DNA of 17,160 nucleotides from Flavobacteriaceae bacterium (GTDB lineage: Bacteria; Bacteroidota; Bacteroidia; Flavobacteriales; Flavobacteriaceae): NCBI GenBank assembly GCA_014239895.1, contig JAAZXZ010000056.1:1-17160 (forward strand), read 5' to 3'. A program made the position numbers and the translations under genes. Under the pieces are notes generated by a model that did no database searches, had not been told where the DNA came from, and was given only the letters and a program-made list of their open reading frames with translations. Below are positions 1-9,104 of this stretch, piece after piece. Numbering within the stretch: the stretch's first letter is position 1; the number at the start of each line of letters is the position of its first letter.

Positions 1-2306
1 CTTTTCTTGCTTTTAGGTATGTTTTTCCCAACATATACATCAAATAAACTTATATTTTTTATTAAATTTTTATTTGCTTTATAAGCTTCGTTATATATTG
101 ATTTAAAGGTTGTGTTCTCATCGATCAAAATAGATAGATCTCTTGATACTTCAGGGTATTTGGGAATCTCCTTAGATAATACAGGGTTTTTATCTATAGA
201 TTTCACAATATTATTCCAGTTAAACTCAGCATAATAAACTTTCTGTTCAATGTCAAAAAGTGCTAAACTATTGTTTTTAACAATTCCATAGTTTACTAAG
301 GGTACGTCATTTAACGATAATGCTTCTCCTTCTTTTAAGTTCTTATCTGTTGTTGGTCTTGAATTAACGTTATTTAAGTTTAACCTGTCAATTATTGAAA
401 ATATTATGCCTTTAATAAAATAAAAGTCACTTTTATCTGAATTGTTATTCCAATTTTTAGATATTTTGTTTCCAGTTATAAAAAGGCATAACTTTTCTTC
501 TTCAATGTATTTATTTTCTTTTTTGATATAATCTTTACCAAACTCAAACATTTTTAGATTAGTTTGTTTTCTGTTAATGTTATAAGATAAAGCCTCTATT
601 CCAGAAAACATTAGAGAATTTCTTAGCATTGAAAGATCAGAGCTAGATGAATTAATAACATTGATATTTAAAGACTCATTAATGTTCTTATTCTTTTTGT
701 TGTATTTTGGTGAAGTAAGTGAATTAGTCATTATTTCAAAAAATCCTAATGAAACTAAATGATTAGAAATTCTATTCTCAAAATCATTTTTTGATAATTG
801 ATCATAAGGGATTAAGGACCTGTTTATTTTTCTAGAGGATTCAATATTATTGTATCCGTATATTCTCAATATTTCTTCTACAATATCTGCTTCTCTAGTT
901 ACATCACTTCTATAAGAGGGGATTGACACTCCAAGATTTGATTCAGTAATGCTTTCTATTTTCATATCTAGAGATGTGATTATTCTTTTAATGATTTCAC
1001 GGTCAATTTTTTTTCCAATAAGGGTTTCTATGTTATCAAAACGAATAAGAAGCTTTTTATCATTAATTTTTTTCGGATATACATCTACAATATCACTAGA
1101 TATCATAGAGCCTTTACAAACCTCTTTAATTAATATACATGCTCTTCTTAATGCTAGTTTAGTTATGTTTGGATCAACACCTCTTTCAAATCTGTATGAT
1201 GCATCAGTATTAAGCCCATGATGTTTTGAAGATTGCCTAATTGCTATGGGGTCAAAACAAGCACTTTCTAAGAAAATGGAAGTAGTCTTGTCAGTAACTC
1301 CTGAATTTGAGCCACCATAAATTCCTGCTAAACATAGAGGCTTATTCCCGCTACAAATCATTAAGTCATTGTTAGTTAATTTCCTCTCAACTCCGTCCAG
1401 AGTTATGAATTTAGTACCCTTTTTAAGGGTTTTTACTGTTATTTTGTTTTCAGTTATTTTATTATAATCAAAAGCATGAAGAGGTTGCCCAATGTCATGT
1501 AAAATATAATTAGTTATATCAACAATATTATTAATTGGGGAAACATCAATAGATTTTAGTCTATTTATAAGCCATTGCGGTGACTGCTTTACTACTATAT
1601 TATCAATCGTTACCCCACAATATCTAGGGGCTAATAGGCTATCGTTAACTTGAATTTTAATATTTGTAGTTTTTTTGTCAATATTAAAATCAGTTACGGA
1701 CGGTTTTATTAGTTCTAGTTTTTTCCCTCTTTGTAGTAATCCAGCTCTAAGATCTCTAGCTGTTCCATAATGGCTCATAGCATCAGACCTGTTAGGTGTT
1801 AATCCGATTTCAAGTATTGAATCATTTTCTATTTTAAAAATTTTATCAAGTGGTGTTCCGGCTTTATGCTTATCGTCTAGCAGCATTATTCCTTCATGTG
1901 AGTCTCCTAGATTTAGTTCATCTTCAGCACAGATCATCCCATTACTAATTTCTCCTCTAATCTTACTCTTTTTTATAGTCCAGAAATCTTCATTTGTATA
2001 TATTTTAGCTCCTACAGTTGCAATGGCAACAGTTTGATTAGAATCAACATTTTCGGCACCACAAACAACTTGAATATCTTCTTTTTGACCTATATCAACA
2101 GTGGTTATTTTTAGTCTATCAGCATTAGGGTGTTTTTTGCAAGTTTTAACTTTTCCGATAACAACTCCTTTTAAACCACCTTTAACTGACTCAAAATTAG
2201 AGATTCCTTCAACTTCTAATCCTAATTCTGTTAGTATATCTGCCGTTTCTTCAACAGAATCCTTTAGTTTTAAAAATTCTTTGAGCCAATTATATGAGAT
2301 GTTCAT
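1..2306 (-). CDS. pheT: Phenylalanyl-tRNA synthetase beta subunit, 3' end cut by the window
   Basis: PheT forms the (alpha-beta)2 enzyme that charges tRNA-Phe in the cytoplasm; the beta chain carries editing and tRNA-binding domains. I translated 768 codons with no stop. The start is the ATG at 2306, giving MNISYNWLKEFL, the usual N-terminus of this family. An EMAP-like tRNA-binding domain follows at about residues 42-150 (HPNADRLK, VVCGAENV). Next comes the B3/B4 editing region with NNIVDITNYI and GQPLHAFD, then a B5 domain, a catalytic-like core (RNSLMFSGIEAL) and the start of the C-terminal anticodon-binding FDX-ACB domain (YPEVSRDLSILID). Bacteroidota PheT is usually a little over 800 aa, so only the last few dozen residues should lie off the left edge. 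No frameshift is visible. The alpha-subunit gene pheS is not in the window, as often in this phylum. The gene is divergent from the redoxin lipoprotein at 2417. Confidence 0.97.
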   Translation of the reverse strand, partial: MNISYNWLKEFLKLKDSVEETADILTELGLEVEGISNFESVKGGLKGVVIGKVKTCKKHPNADRLKITTVDIGQKEDIQVVCGAENVDSNQTVAIATVGAKIYTNEDFWTIKKSKIRGEISNGMICAEDELNLGDSHEGIMLLDDKHKAGTPLDKIFKIENDSILEIGLTPNRSDAMSHYGTARDLRAGLLQRGKKLELIKPSVTDFNIDKKTTNIKIQVNDSLLAPRYCGVTIDNIVVKQSPQWLINRLKSIDVSPINNIVDITNYILHDIGQPLHAFDYNKITENKITVKTLKKGTKFITLDGVERKLTNNDLMICSGNKPLCLAGIYGGSNSGVTDKTTSIFLESACFDPIAIRQSSKHHGLNTDASYRFERGVDPNITKLALRRACILIKEVCKGSMISSDIVDVYPKKINDKKLLIRFDNIETLIGKKIDREIIKRIITSLDMKIESITESNLGVSIPSYRSDVTREADIVEEILRIYGYNNIESSRKINRSLIPYDQLSKNDFENRISNHLVSLGFFEIMTNSLTSPKYNKKNKNINESLNINVINSSSSDLSMLRNSLMFSGIEALSYNINRKQTNLKMFEFGKDYIKKENKYIEEEKLCLFITGNKISKNWNNNSDKSDFYFIKGIIFSIIDRLNLNNVNSRPTTDKNLKEGEALSLNDVPLVNYGIVKNNSLALFDIEQKVYYAEFNWNNIVKSIDKNPVLSKEIPKYPEVSRDLSILIDENTTFKSIYNEAYKANKNLIKNISLFDVYVGKNIPKSKK

Positions 2307-2325
2307 TTTAAATAGTTAGGTTTAA

Positions 2326-2333
2326 CAAATATA
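2326..2333 (-). promoter_or_regulatory. Candidate -7 element of the pheT promoter
   Basis: On the minus strand this octamer is TATATTTG, an exact match to the Bacteroidota sigma-ABfr -7 consensus TAnnTTTG. It lies about 20 nt upstream of the pheT ATG, so transcription would begin roughly a dozen bases before the start codon. I do not see a matching TTG (-33 element) at the expected distance upstream, and an octamer with six fixed positions in AT-rich DNA can occur by chance, so this is only a candidate. Confidence 0.4.
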
Positions 2334-2416
2334 ATAATAGTTACCTTCTAATGAAATCTAAAAAGTTTTTTTAAATCTCATTTTTTATAGATATTTAATC
2401 TAAGACAATCCATTTT

Positions 2417-3628
2417 ATGAATAAATTCAATTATTTAATAATAGTACTTTTATTTTCTTTTTCTGCTTGTAATGAGGTTGATAAAGTTTCGTCAGGGGCC
2501 TATATAGGTAATTTATATACATCAGATAGTCAAGAAATACCTTTCAATTTGTATGTGCTAAATGATGGTTCTGTTGAGATTTATAATCATAAAGAAATAG
2601 TTGGCATGGAAAAAATTGTTTACACAAAGGATTCATTTCTAATTAAATCCCCAGTTTTTGAAGGATATATTAAAGCAAAGAAATCATCAGTTGGCATGCA
2701 AGGGTATTTTTTCAATAATAGTTTAGATAGGAAAATAAAATTCAAAGCTTATCCTGGACATGAAAGATTTAAATTAAAAAATAGTTCAACAAATTATAAT
2801 TTTTCAGGAAAATGGAAAGTAGTTTTTAATCCTGGTGAACTAGGTGAGTATAATGCTATAGGGATATTTGATCAAGAAGGGTATAAGATCTCAGGAACTT
2901 TCAGAACAACTACAGGAGATTATGGATTTATGGAGGGTGTTTCAGAAGAAAACTCAATAAAGTTATCGACATTTAATGGAGCTCATTCATATTTATTTAA
3001 AGGACAGCTAGAGGAGAACGCCATAAGTGGATTTTTTTATAGTGGCAATTATAATAAAATTCCATTTATAGCCAATCGTGATCAAAATTTCACACTACCA
3101 AGCCCAAACAGCCTGACAAAAATAAATTATCATTATAATAAGTTTGAGTTCTCTTTTGAGGATAATAAGGGAAGGGTAGTGTCTGATACTGATCTAAGAT
3201 TTAATAATAAGGTTTTGGTGATACAGATTATGGGCACTTGGTGTCCAAATTGTTTAGATGAAACTACTTTTATTTCAGAATTTATTAATAAAAATAACTA
3301 CAAAGATTTAGAGTTTGTTTCATTAGCATTTGAATATGTTAAAACAAAGGAAAAAGCTATTTATAATATCAACAAATTAAAAGACAGGTTTAATATTAAA
3401 TATCCCATTTTATTAGCACAGTTTGGAACCAGTAATAAGGTTGAGGCTCAAAAGAAAATACCCGCGTTAAAACAGGTTATTTCTTATCCAACTTTGATAT
3501 TTATAGATAAAAAGAAAAATATTAGAAGTATCCATACAGGTTTTAATGGTCCTGCTACTGGAGAAAAGTATAATAATTTTAAAAAAGAATTTGAAGAATT
3601 AGTGATAAAATTACTAAATGAAAATTAG
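2417..3628 (+). CDS. Thioredoxin-fold (TlpA/AhpC-TSA type) lipoprotein, putative thiol-disulfide oxidoreductase
   Basis: The 403-aa product begins with a lysine, a hydrophobic segment (residues 5-15) and a lipobox ending FSAC, so Cys18 is the likely lipidated residue and the protein should be anchored in the cell envelope. Residues about 25-235 are beta-rich and of no function I recognise. They include a stretch around 128-210 with FSGKWKV and GTFRTTTGDYGFMEG that resembles domains often found in front of redoxin modules in Bacteroidota. Residues about 240-400 form the thioredoxin fold: MGTWCPNC gives the redox pair Cys276 and Cys279, and SYPTLIFID supplies the conserved cis-proline, Pro358. 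By family knowledge it would reduce or shuffle disulfides of exported proteins; the substrate is unknown. The gene is monocistronic by position. Its stop overlaps the recG stop by 4 nt in convergent orientation. I saw no clear promoter or Shine-Dalgarno sequence. Confidence 0.88.
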   Translation: MNKFNYLIIVLLFSFSACNEVDKVSSGAYIGNLYTSDSQEIPFNLYVLNDGSVEIYNHKEIVGMEKIVYTKDSFLIKSPVFEGYIKAKKSSVGMQGYFFNNSLDRKIKFKAYPGHERFKLKNSSTNYNFSGKWKVVFNPGELGEYNAIGIFDQEGYKISGTFRTTTGDYGFMEGVSEENSIKLSTFNGAHSYLFKGQLEENAISGFFYSGNYNKIPFIANRDQNFTLPSPNSLTKINYHYNKFEFSFEDNKGRVVSDTDLRFNNKVLVIQIMGTWCPNCLDETTFISEFINKNNYKDLEFVSLAFEYVKTKEKAIYNINKLKDRFNIKYPILLAQFGTSNKVEAQKKIPALKQVISYPTLIFIDKKKNIRSIHTGFNGPATGEKYNNFKKEFEELVIKLLNEN

Positions 3629-5730
3629 CTAATATAATTCCAAATGTCATTATTCTTATTCAGGTGTTTATAAGTATTTAGGATTATTGTATTTTCTTTT
3701 TTTGTGAGGTTTTGATCAGTTGTTAATATTTTTTTAACATAATCCCTTATTGTGCTAATCATATTTTTATCACTCACTAGGTTTGCTATTTTAAGAGGGA
3801 TTATTCCGCTTTGTTGAGTGCCCATCAGATTTCCTGGCCCCCTTATTTCAAGGTCTTTCTCAGCTATTTCAAATCCATCATTAGATTTCACCATAGTATT
3901 TATACGAATTTTACTATCATTAGTAGTTTTGTTCCCAGACATTAATATGCAATAACTTTCATGAGTTCCTCTTCCAACCCTCCCCCTTAATTGATGTAAT
4001 TGTGATAATCCAAATCTTTCAGCACTTTCAATTATCATTACAGATGCATTAGGGATATCAACACCAACCTCAATTACTGTTGTGGATACTAGAATATCAG
4101 TAGTTCCAGATATAAATCTTTGCATTTCATAGTCTTTGTCTTCTGGTTTCATTTTACCATGTACTATTGAAATTTGATATTCAGGTAGAGGAAAATCTCT
4201 TGATAGACTATCAAAACCATCTAAAAGATCTTTATAATCTATTTTCTCACTTTCTTTAATAAGAGGATATACGATATATGCTTGTCTTCCTTTTGATATT
4301 TCTTCTCTTAAAAAATGAATTACTTTTAGACGACTATTTTCCTTTCGATGCACTGTAATTATATTCTTTCTTCCTGGAGGAAGCTCATCAATCACAGAAA
4401 TATCTAAATCTCCATATACCGACATTGCTAATGTTCTTGGAATTGGAGTTGCTGTCATAATCAAGACATGAGGAGGTAGAGTATTTTTTTTCCACAATTT
4501 ACTTCTTTGTGCTACTCCAAATTTATGTTGCTCATCAATTATTGCTATACCAAGATTTTTAAATTTAACCTTGTCTTGAATTAATGCATGTGTTCCAATA
4601 AGTATTTTTAATTTACCATTTTCAAGCTCATCATATATCTTTCTTCTTTCTAAAGCTTTGGTTGATCCTGTAAGTATTTGTATGCTGATATTCAATAACT
4701 TACATATTTCTTTAAAATTATTATAATGCTGTACTGACAAAATTTCAGTTGGCGCCATTATGCATGCTTGGAAATTGTTGTCTATTGCTATTAATGTTGT
4801 CATAAATGCAGTTATAGTTTTTCCTGAACCAACATCGCCTTGAAGTAATCTATTCATCTGAGCATTACTTCCTAAATCTCTCCGGATTTCTTTTAAAACT
4901 CTCTTTTGAGCATTTGTTAAACTGAAATTTAAATGGTTATTGTAAAATGAATTAAAAGTATTACCAACTTTTTTAAATCTATAGCCTTTAATTTTTTCTT
5001 TTCTCGAAATATTTTTTTTAATCAATTGTAATTGCAGATAAAACAGTTCTTCAAACTTTAATCTTTTAATAGCTTTTGATAGAACTTGACTAGATTTTGG
5101 TAGATGAATATTTATTATAGCACTGTTCTTATCTAGAAGTTTATATTCTTTGATAATATATTCTGGCAGGCTTTCTACAAATTTTGATTTTGTTTTAAGT
5201 AATAATTCTTTAACAATATTTCTAATTGCTTTGTTTGTGATACCTCTTTTAATTAAGTTCTCAGTAGATGGGTATACTGGATCTAAAGAAGATCTGTATT
5301 TTAAACTCTCCTTTTTATATAACTCTAATTCAGGATGCGGTATATTGTATATTCCCTTGAACATATTTGGTTTCCCATAAATAATATAATTTTTGTTTAA
5401 TGTAAGATTTTCTTTAATCCATTTATGAGATTTAAACCAAACTAATTCTATAAAACCTGTATCATCTTTTACCTTTGCTATTAGTCTCCTTTTTCTTGGG
5501 GATCCACTTTCATATAAATCAACTATTTTTCCTATAATTTGAATTTCAGATTTTGTATTACTGACTTCATCAATTTTATGGTACTTTGTTTTGTCTACAT
5601 ATCTATATGGAAAGAAACTTAAAAGATCTTGATAAGTAAAAATTTTAAGTTCTTTTTTAAATAGTTTTGATCTATTTGGACCAACTCCTTTAAGATAATC
5701 AATAGGTGTATGTAAGAAAGTATTATTCAT
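3625..5730 (-). CDS. recG: ATP-dependent DNA helicase RecG
   Basis: RecG is a cytoplasmic superfamily 2 helicase that remodels stalled replication forks and branch-migrates Holliday junctions. The 701-aa product has the family's usual length. Residues about 1-50 hold the DYLKGVGPNRSKLF helix-hairpin-type segment. The OB-fold wedge domain follows at about 60-135. The helicase core carries Walker A GDVGSGKT (298-305), PTEIL (327-331), Walker B DEQH (399-402), TATPIPR (426-432) and, in the second RecA lobe, GVDIP (556-560) and QLRGRVGRG (580-588). After that, GPGNLMGTQQSG (631-642) is the characteristic RecG C-terminal segment. All motifs are intact, so the enzyme should be active. The start is the ATG at 5730, which gives the typical N-terminus. 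The gene is divergent from the UvrD-type helicase gene across a 139-nt gap, and its stop overlaps that of the upstream lipoprotein gene. Confidence 0.98.
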   Translation of the reverse strand: MNNTFLHTPIDYLKGVGPNRSKLFKKELKIFTYQDLLSFFPYRYVDKTKYHKIDEVSNTKSEIQIIGKIVDLYESGSPRKRRLIAKVKDDTGFIELVWFKSHKWIKENLTLNKNYIIYGKPNMFKGIYNIPHPELELYKKESLKYRSSLDPVYPSTENLIKRGITNKAIRNIVKELLLKTKSKFVESLPEYIIKEYKLLDKNSAIINIHLPKSSQVLSKAIKRLKFEELFYLQLQLIKKNISRKEKIKGYRFKKVGNTFNSFYNNHLNFSLTNAQKRVLKEIRRDLGSNAQMNRLLQGDVGSGKTITAFMTTLIAIDNNFQACIMAPTEILSVQHYNNFKEICKLLNISIQILTGSTKALERRKIYDELENGKLKILIGTHALIQDKVKFKNLGIAIIDEQHKFGVAQRSKLWKKNTLPPHVLIMTATPIPRTLAMSVYGDLDISVIDELPPGRKNIITVHRKENSRLKVIHFLREEISKGRQAYIVYPLIKESEKIDYKDLLDGFDSLSRDFPLPEYQISIVHGKMKPEDKDYEMQRFISGTTDILVSTTVIEVGVDIPNASVMIIESAERFGLSQLHQLRGRVGRGTHESYCILMSGNKTTNDSKIRINTMVKSNDGFEIAEKDLEIRGPGNLMGTQQSGIIPLKIANLVSDKNMISTIRDYVKKILTTDQNLTKKENTIILNTYKHLNKNNDIWNYIS

Positions 5731-5869
5731 TTTCCTAAAATTAATATTTTTTAAATTCTTAAAACTTTAATTTGCATTAATTATAGAGAGAATTTGTTTA
5801 TAAAATTTCATTTTTCTAATATCAATTAATAAATACATTAATTAATTTCACTACAAATCATATTTTAAA
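5731..5869. other. Intergenic gap between divergent recG and the UvrD-type helicase gene
   Basis: This 139-nt stretch, the longest gap in the window, must hold the promoters for both divergent helicase genes. It is extremely AT-rich. I found no convincing TTG/TAnnTTTG pair on either strand. AATTAAT and ATTAATT form a short inverted repeat around 5824-5843, which in DNA of this composition is not strong evidence for an operator. Confidence 0.6.
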
Positions 5870-8143
5870 TTGAATAATTATCTAAATAATCTTAATGAGT
5901 CTCAGTTAAAAGCAACACTTCAAACAGATGGACCTATGATTGTTATAGCAGGAGCAGGGTCTGGAAAAACTAGGGTACTAACTTATAAGATTGCACATTT
6001 AATGACTAAAGGTGTAGACCCTTTTAATATCCTCGCTTTAACTTTTACAAATAAAGCAGCTAGAGAAATGAAAGAAAGAATTTCTGGAATTGTTGGAGAA
6101 GAAGCAAAGAACTTATGGATGGGTACATTTCATTCAGTTTTTGCTAAAATATTAAGAATTGAAGCTGAAAAAATAGGCTATAGCTCAAACTTTACAATTT
6201 ATGATACTGAAGATTCTCAAAAATTAGTTTTATCTGTCATAAAGGAGTTAAATTTAGATAAAGAGATATATAAATATAAAAACATATATTCTAGGATATC
6301 TTCTCTAAAAAACAGTCTTATTACGCCTAAGATATATGGACAGAGTGATGAATTAATTGAATCAGACAAATTAGCTAAACGTTCAAGTTTTATTAATGTA
6401 TATGTAGAATATATAAACAGATGTTTTAAAGCAGGAGTAATGGATTTTGACGATCTATTATTAAAGACTAATGAGCTGCTATCTAAATCGCCCAATGTTC
6501 TTGCGAAATACCAAAATTTATTTAAATATATTCTAGTAGATGAGTATCAAGACACTAATCATTCACAATATCTTATTGTTAAAGCACTATCTGATAAATT
6601 TCAAAATATATGTGTTGTTGGTGATGATGCTCAAAGTATATATAGTTTTAGAGGAGCTAATATTAAGAATATATTAAATTTCCAAAGAGACTATCATGAA
6701 GTAAATGTATTTAGATTAGAACAAAATTATAGATCTACAAAAAACATAGTTAATGCAGCTAATAGTATAATTGAAAAAAATGAAAATAAACTTGATAAAG
6801 TTGTTTGGACTGAAAATGAAACAGGATCAAAAATCAATATAACAAGATTACTAACTGATGGTGAAGAGGGAAGATTTGTAGCAAGTTCAATCTTTGAGAG
6901 TAAAATGAGAAATCAGTATAATAATAAAGATTTTGTCATATTATATAGAACAAATGCACAATCTAGAGCATTTGAAGATTCACTAAGAAAAAAAAACATA
7001 CCATATAGAGTATATGGCGGGCTATCTTTCTATCAAAGGAAAGAAATTAAAGATGTTTTAGCCTATTTGAGATTAATAGTAAATAACTCAGATGAAGAAG
7101 CTTTTAAAAGGATAATAAACTTTCCTGCAAGAGGTATAGGACAAACATCAATTGATAAATTAATTATAGAATCAAAACAAAGAAAAATTTCAATCTATGA
7201 CGTTGCTAGAAATATTAATGAATCTAATCTCTCTATTGGTTTAAAAATTAGGAATAAGATCAGTGATTTTGTGCTTTCAATTGAAAAAGCTAAACTGATG
7301 CTAAAGGAATCAAATGCGTTTGAAATAACTGAAGAAGTAATAAAATCATCGGGAATATACAAGCTATATAAAAAGGAAGAATCCTTAGAAAGTATAAATA
7401 GAATACAAAATATTGAAGAATTGTTAAATGGCGTCCAAGATTTTGTTGATACACAACTTTATAATTCAGAATCAAAAGGAACTATAGAAGAATTTCTACA
7501 AGATGTTGCATTAGTAACGGATTTAGATCAAGATCATGAAAACCAAGATAAAGTTTCATTGATGACCATACATCTAGCAAAAGGGCTTGAATTCCCTTGC
7601 GTATATATTGTAGGACTAGAAGAGAATCTATTTCCTAGTGCTATGAATATTAATTCACGGGATGAGCTTGAGGAGGAGAGGAGACTATTTTATGTTGCTT
7701 TAACTAGAGCTCAGAAAGAAATAAATATAAGTTATGTTATAACAAGATACAGATGGGGTAAATTAATTGACTCTGAACCTAGTAGATTTATTGATGAAAT
7801 TGATGAAAAATATATTAACATTTTAACTCCAATAACCAGTAAAAAGGAAAATCTATCCTTTAATAATATAAACAGACGCTTTAATAGAAATAAGATTAGA
7901 TATAATAAGCCTAAACCAAGAATTCCTAGCAATTATGTTAAGGTTAATAGAGCAAGTTCTAAAATTAATTTATTTGATGATAATCTGGTTACTGGAAATA
8001 TTGTAAGCCATGTGAGATTTGGGAAAGGAGAAGTGTTGAAATTAGAAGGAAAGGGCAATGATATTAGAGCTGAAATTAATTTTGAAAAGGGAGGAGTTAA
8101 AAAACTGCTATTAAGGTTTGCAAAACTTAAAATTATCTCATAA
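5870..8143 (+). CDS. UvrD/PcrA-family ATP-dependent DNA helicase, TTG start
   Basis: This superfamily 1A 3'-5' helicase unwinds DNA in repair and replication restart and removes RecA or stalled RNA polymerase. At 757 aa it matches PcrA/UvrD length. The motifs are the Q-motif region LNESQLKA (8-15), Walker A GAGSGKT (28-34), LTFTNKAAREM (57-67), Walker B DEYQDT (224-229), GDDAQSIYSFRGA (251-263), NYRST (286-290), TIHLAKGLEFP (566-576) and ERRLFYVALTRA (603-614). Residues about 705-757 form the Tudor-like C-terminal domain (VSHVRFGKGEV) that contacts RNA polymerase in PcrA/UvrD. The start is TTG at 5870: an in-frame stop lies at 5843-5845, no ATG or GTG lies between them, and the first in-frame ATG (residue 23) would remove the Q motif. 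The gap to recG holds only AT-rich DNA with no clear promoter. Whether to call it pcrA or uvrD is a naming choice. Confidence 0.97.
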   Translation: MNNYLNNLNESQLKATLQTDGPMIVIAGAGSGKTRVLTYKIAHLMTKGVDPFNILALTFTNKAAREMKERISGIVGEEAKNLWMGTFHSVFAKILRIEAEKIGYSSNFTIYDTEDSQKLVLSVIKELNLDKEIYKYKNIYSRISSLKNSLITPKIYGQSDELIESDKLAKRSSFINVYVEYINRCFKAGVMDFDDLLLKTNELLSKSPNVLAKYQNLFKYILVDEYQDTNHSQYLIVKALSDKFQNICVVGDDAQSIYSFRGANIKNILNFQRDYHEVNVFRLEQNYRSTKNIVNAANSIIEKNENKLDKVVWTENETGSKINITRLLTDGEEGRFVASSIFESKMRNQYNNKDFVILYRTNAQSRAFEDSLRKKNIPYRVYGGLSFYQRKEIKDVLAYLRLIVNNSDEEAFKRIINFPARGIGQTSIDKLIIESKQRKISIYDVARNINESNLSIGLKIRNKISDFVLSIEKAKLMLKESNAFEITEEVIKSSGIYKLYKKEESLESINRIQNIEELLNGVQDFVDTQLYNSESKGTIEEFLQDVALVTDLDQDHENQDKVSLMTIHLAKGLEFPCVYIVGLEENLFPSAMNINSRDELEEERRLFYVALTRAQKEINISYVITRYRWGKLIDSEPSRFIDEIDEKYINILTPITSKKENLSFNNINRRFNRNKIRYNKPKPRIPSNYVKVNRASSKINLFDDNLVTGNIVSHVRFGKGEVLKLEGKGNDIRAEINFEKGGVKKLLLRFAKLKIIS

Positions 8144-8146
8144 AAA

Positions 8147-8169
8147 AACCCAATCGTTATGATTGGGTT
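8147..8169. terminator. Bidirectional intrinsic terminator
   Basis: AACCCAATC (8147-8155) pairs perfectly with GATTGGGTT (8161-8169) around a 5-nt loop, giving a 9-bp stem between the convergent helicase and OmpA-family genes. Read on the minus strand, the hairpin is followed by an unbroken run of seven T (complement of 8142-8148, partly in the stem), so it is strongest for the OmpA lipoprotein transcript, whose stop is 20 nt upstream. Read on the plus strand, it begins just after the helicase stop and is followed by the weaker tract CTTTAATT. It is the clearest terminator in the window. Confidence 0.88.
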
Positions 8170-8189
8170 CTTTAATTGTTTATAATCTA

Positions 8190-9047
8190 TTAATTTCCTG
8201 AAGTTAAATTTTTCATCTCTTTTTCAATCATATCATAGAATTGATCGATTTTTGGCATAATTACAATTCTAGTTCTTCTATTAATTGCTCTATTCTCTGC
8301 AGTGTCGTTTTCGACAAGAGGATCAAAGTAGCTTCTTCCAGCCGCAATTAATCTACCAGGGTTGACATCTAGTTCTTGTAGAACTCTTACTATAGACGTT
8401 GCTCTTTTAACGCTTAAATCCCAATTATCTAATAAAACATCATTTTCATATGACCTACTATCAGTGTGACCTTCAACCATACATTCAAAGTCAGGTTTGC
8501 CATTTACAACTACTGCTACTTTAGCCAAAATCTCTTTTGCTCTATCAGATACTACATAGCTTCCAGTTTTAAATAAAAGTTTGTCTGATAGTGAAATAAA
8601 GACAACTCCTTTCTCAACATTAACTTCTATGTCAGGATCGTTTATTCCTATTTCTTTCTTAAGACTAGTTACAATTGCTAGTGTTACACTGTCTTTTCTA
8701 GTGAGAGCATCCTGCAATCTTGTAATTTTAAGGTCCTTCTCTTTCATACTTTCTAGAGATTTTTCAAGATTGTCTGCACTTTTTGAGGTGAGTTCAAGAT
8801 AATCTTTAGATTGAACAAATAATTGCTCATTTGTTGTTCTTAAATAATCTGCTCTTTCTTTATAAGAAATAGCTAGTGTCTCTGCTGAACTTTTTTCTTC
8901 AAGACATGCATTTAGCTTAATAGTAGCCGTATTCAATAAATCTTGAGTTTTTTTGTGTCTATTCTCTAAAGAAGAGTATTCTTTCTTAGAAACACAAGAA
9001 GACATTATAAACAATGCTCCTAAACATAATAAAAGTGTTTTTTTCAT
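8190..9047 (-). CDS. OmpA-family peptidoglycan-binding lipoprotein with coiled-coil stalk
   Basis: The 285-aa product opens with a lipoprotein signal, MKK plus a hydrophobic stretch and the lipobox MSSC, so Cys18 is the lipid-bearing residue. Residues about 22-130 are rich in Glu, Lys, Leu and Ser with heptad-like spacing, which suggests a long helical stalk. Residues about 140-265 are an OmpA C-terminal domain: LLFKTGSYVVS, then VEGHTDSR with Asp196, then LSVKRATSIV with Arg215, and NRRTRI near its end. In OmpA relatives that Asp and Arg bind diaminopimelate of peptidoglycan, so the protein likely tethers the outer membrane to the cell wall. It is the last gene of a minus-strand run, 57 nt after the glycosyltransferase stop, and ends in a strong terminator. 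A promoter of its own in the 57-nt gap is likely for such a protein, but the only -7-like element, TACTTTTA at 9079-9086, is imperfect. Confidence 0.93.
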   Translation of the reverse strand: MKKTLLLCLGALFIMSSCVSKKEYSSLENRHKKTQDLLNTATIKLNACLEEKSSAETLAISYKERADYLRTTNEQLFVQSKDYLELTSKSADNLEKSLESMKEKDLKITRLQDALTRKDSVTLAIVTSLKKEIGINDPDIEVNVEKGVVFISLSDKLLFKTGSYVVSDRAKEILAKVAVVVNGKPDFECMVEGHTDSRSYENDVLLDNWDLSVKRATSIVRVLQELDVNPGRLIAAGRSYFDPLVENDTAENRAINRRTRIVIMPKIDQFYDMIEKEMKNLTSGN

Positions 9048-9104
9048 TTGTAAAATTTTAATTTTAATAATCCTGATATAAAAGTAAAAAAAGATAAATT
9101 GTAA

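Noticed and set aside
949..1221. A 90-codon plus-strand open frame rich in Ile, Ser and Leu
   Set aside because: It is antisense to pheT, whose frame is unbroken and conserved here; the composition is what an antisense read of Lys/Asn/Glu-rich coding DNA gives.
3601..3616. Possible hairpin AGTGA/TTACT at the end of the lipoprotein gene
   Set aside because: A five-pair stem with one G-T pair and no G-C-rich core is too weak for a terminator.
5824..5843. Inverted repeat AATTAAT/ATTAATT upstream of the helicase gene
   Set aside because: Built only of A and T, with short arms in an AT-rich gap; likely chance and no known operator fits.
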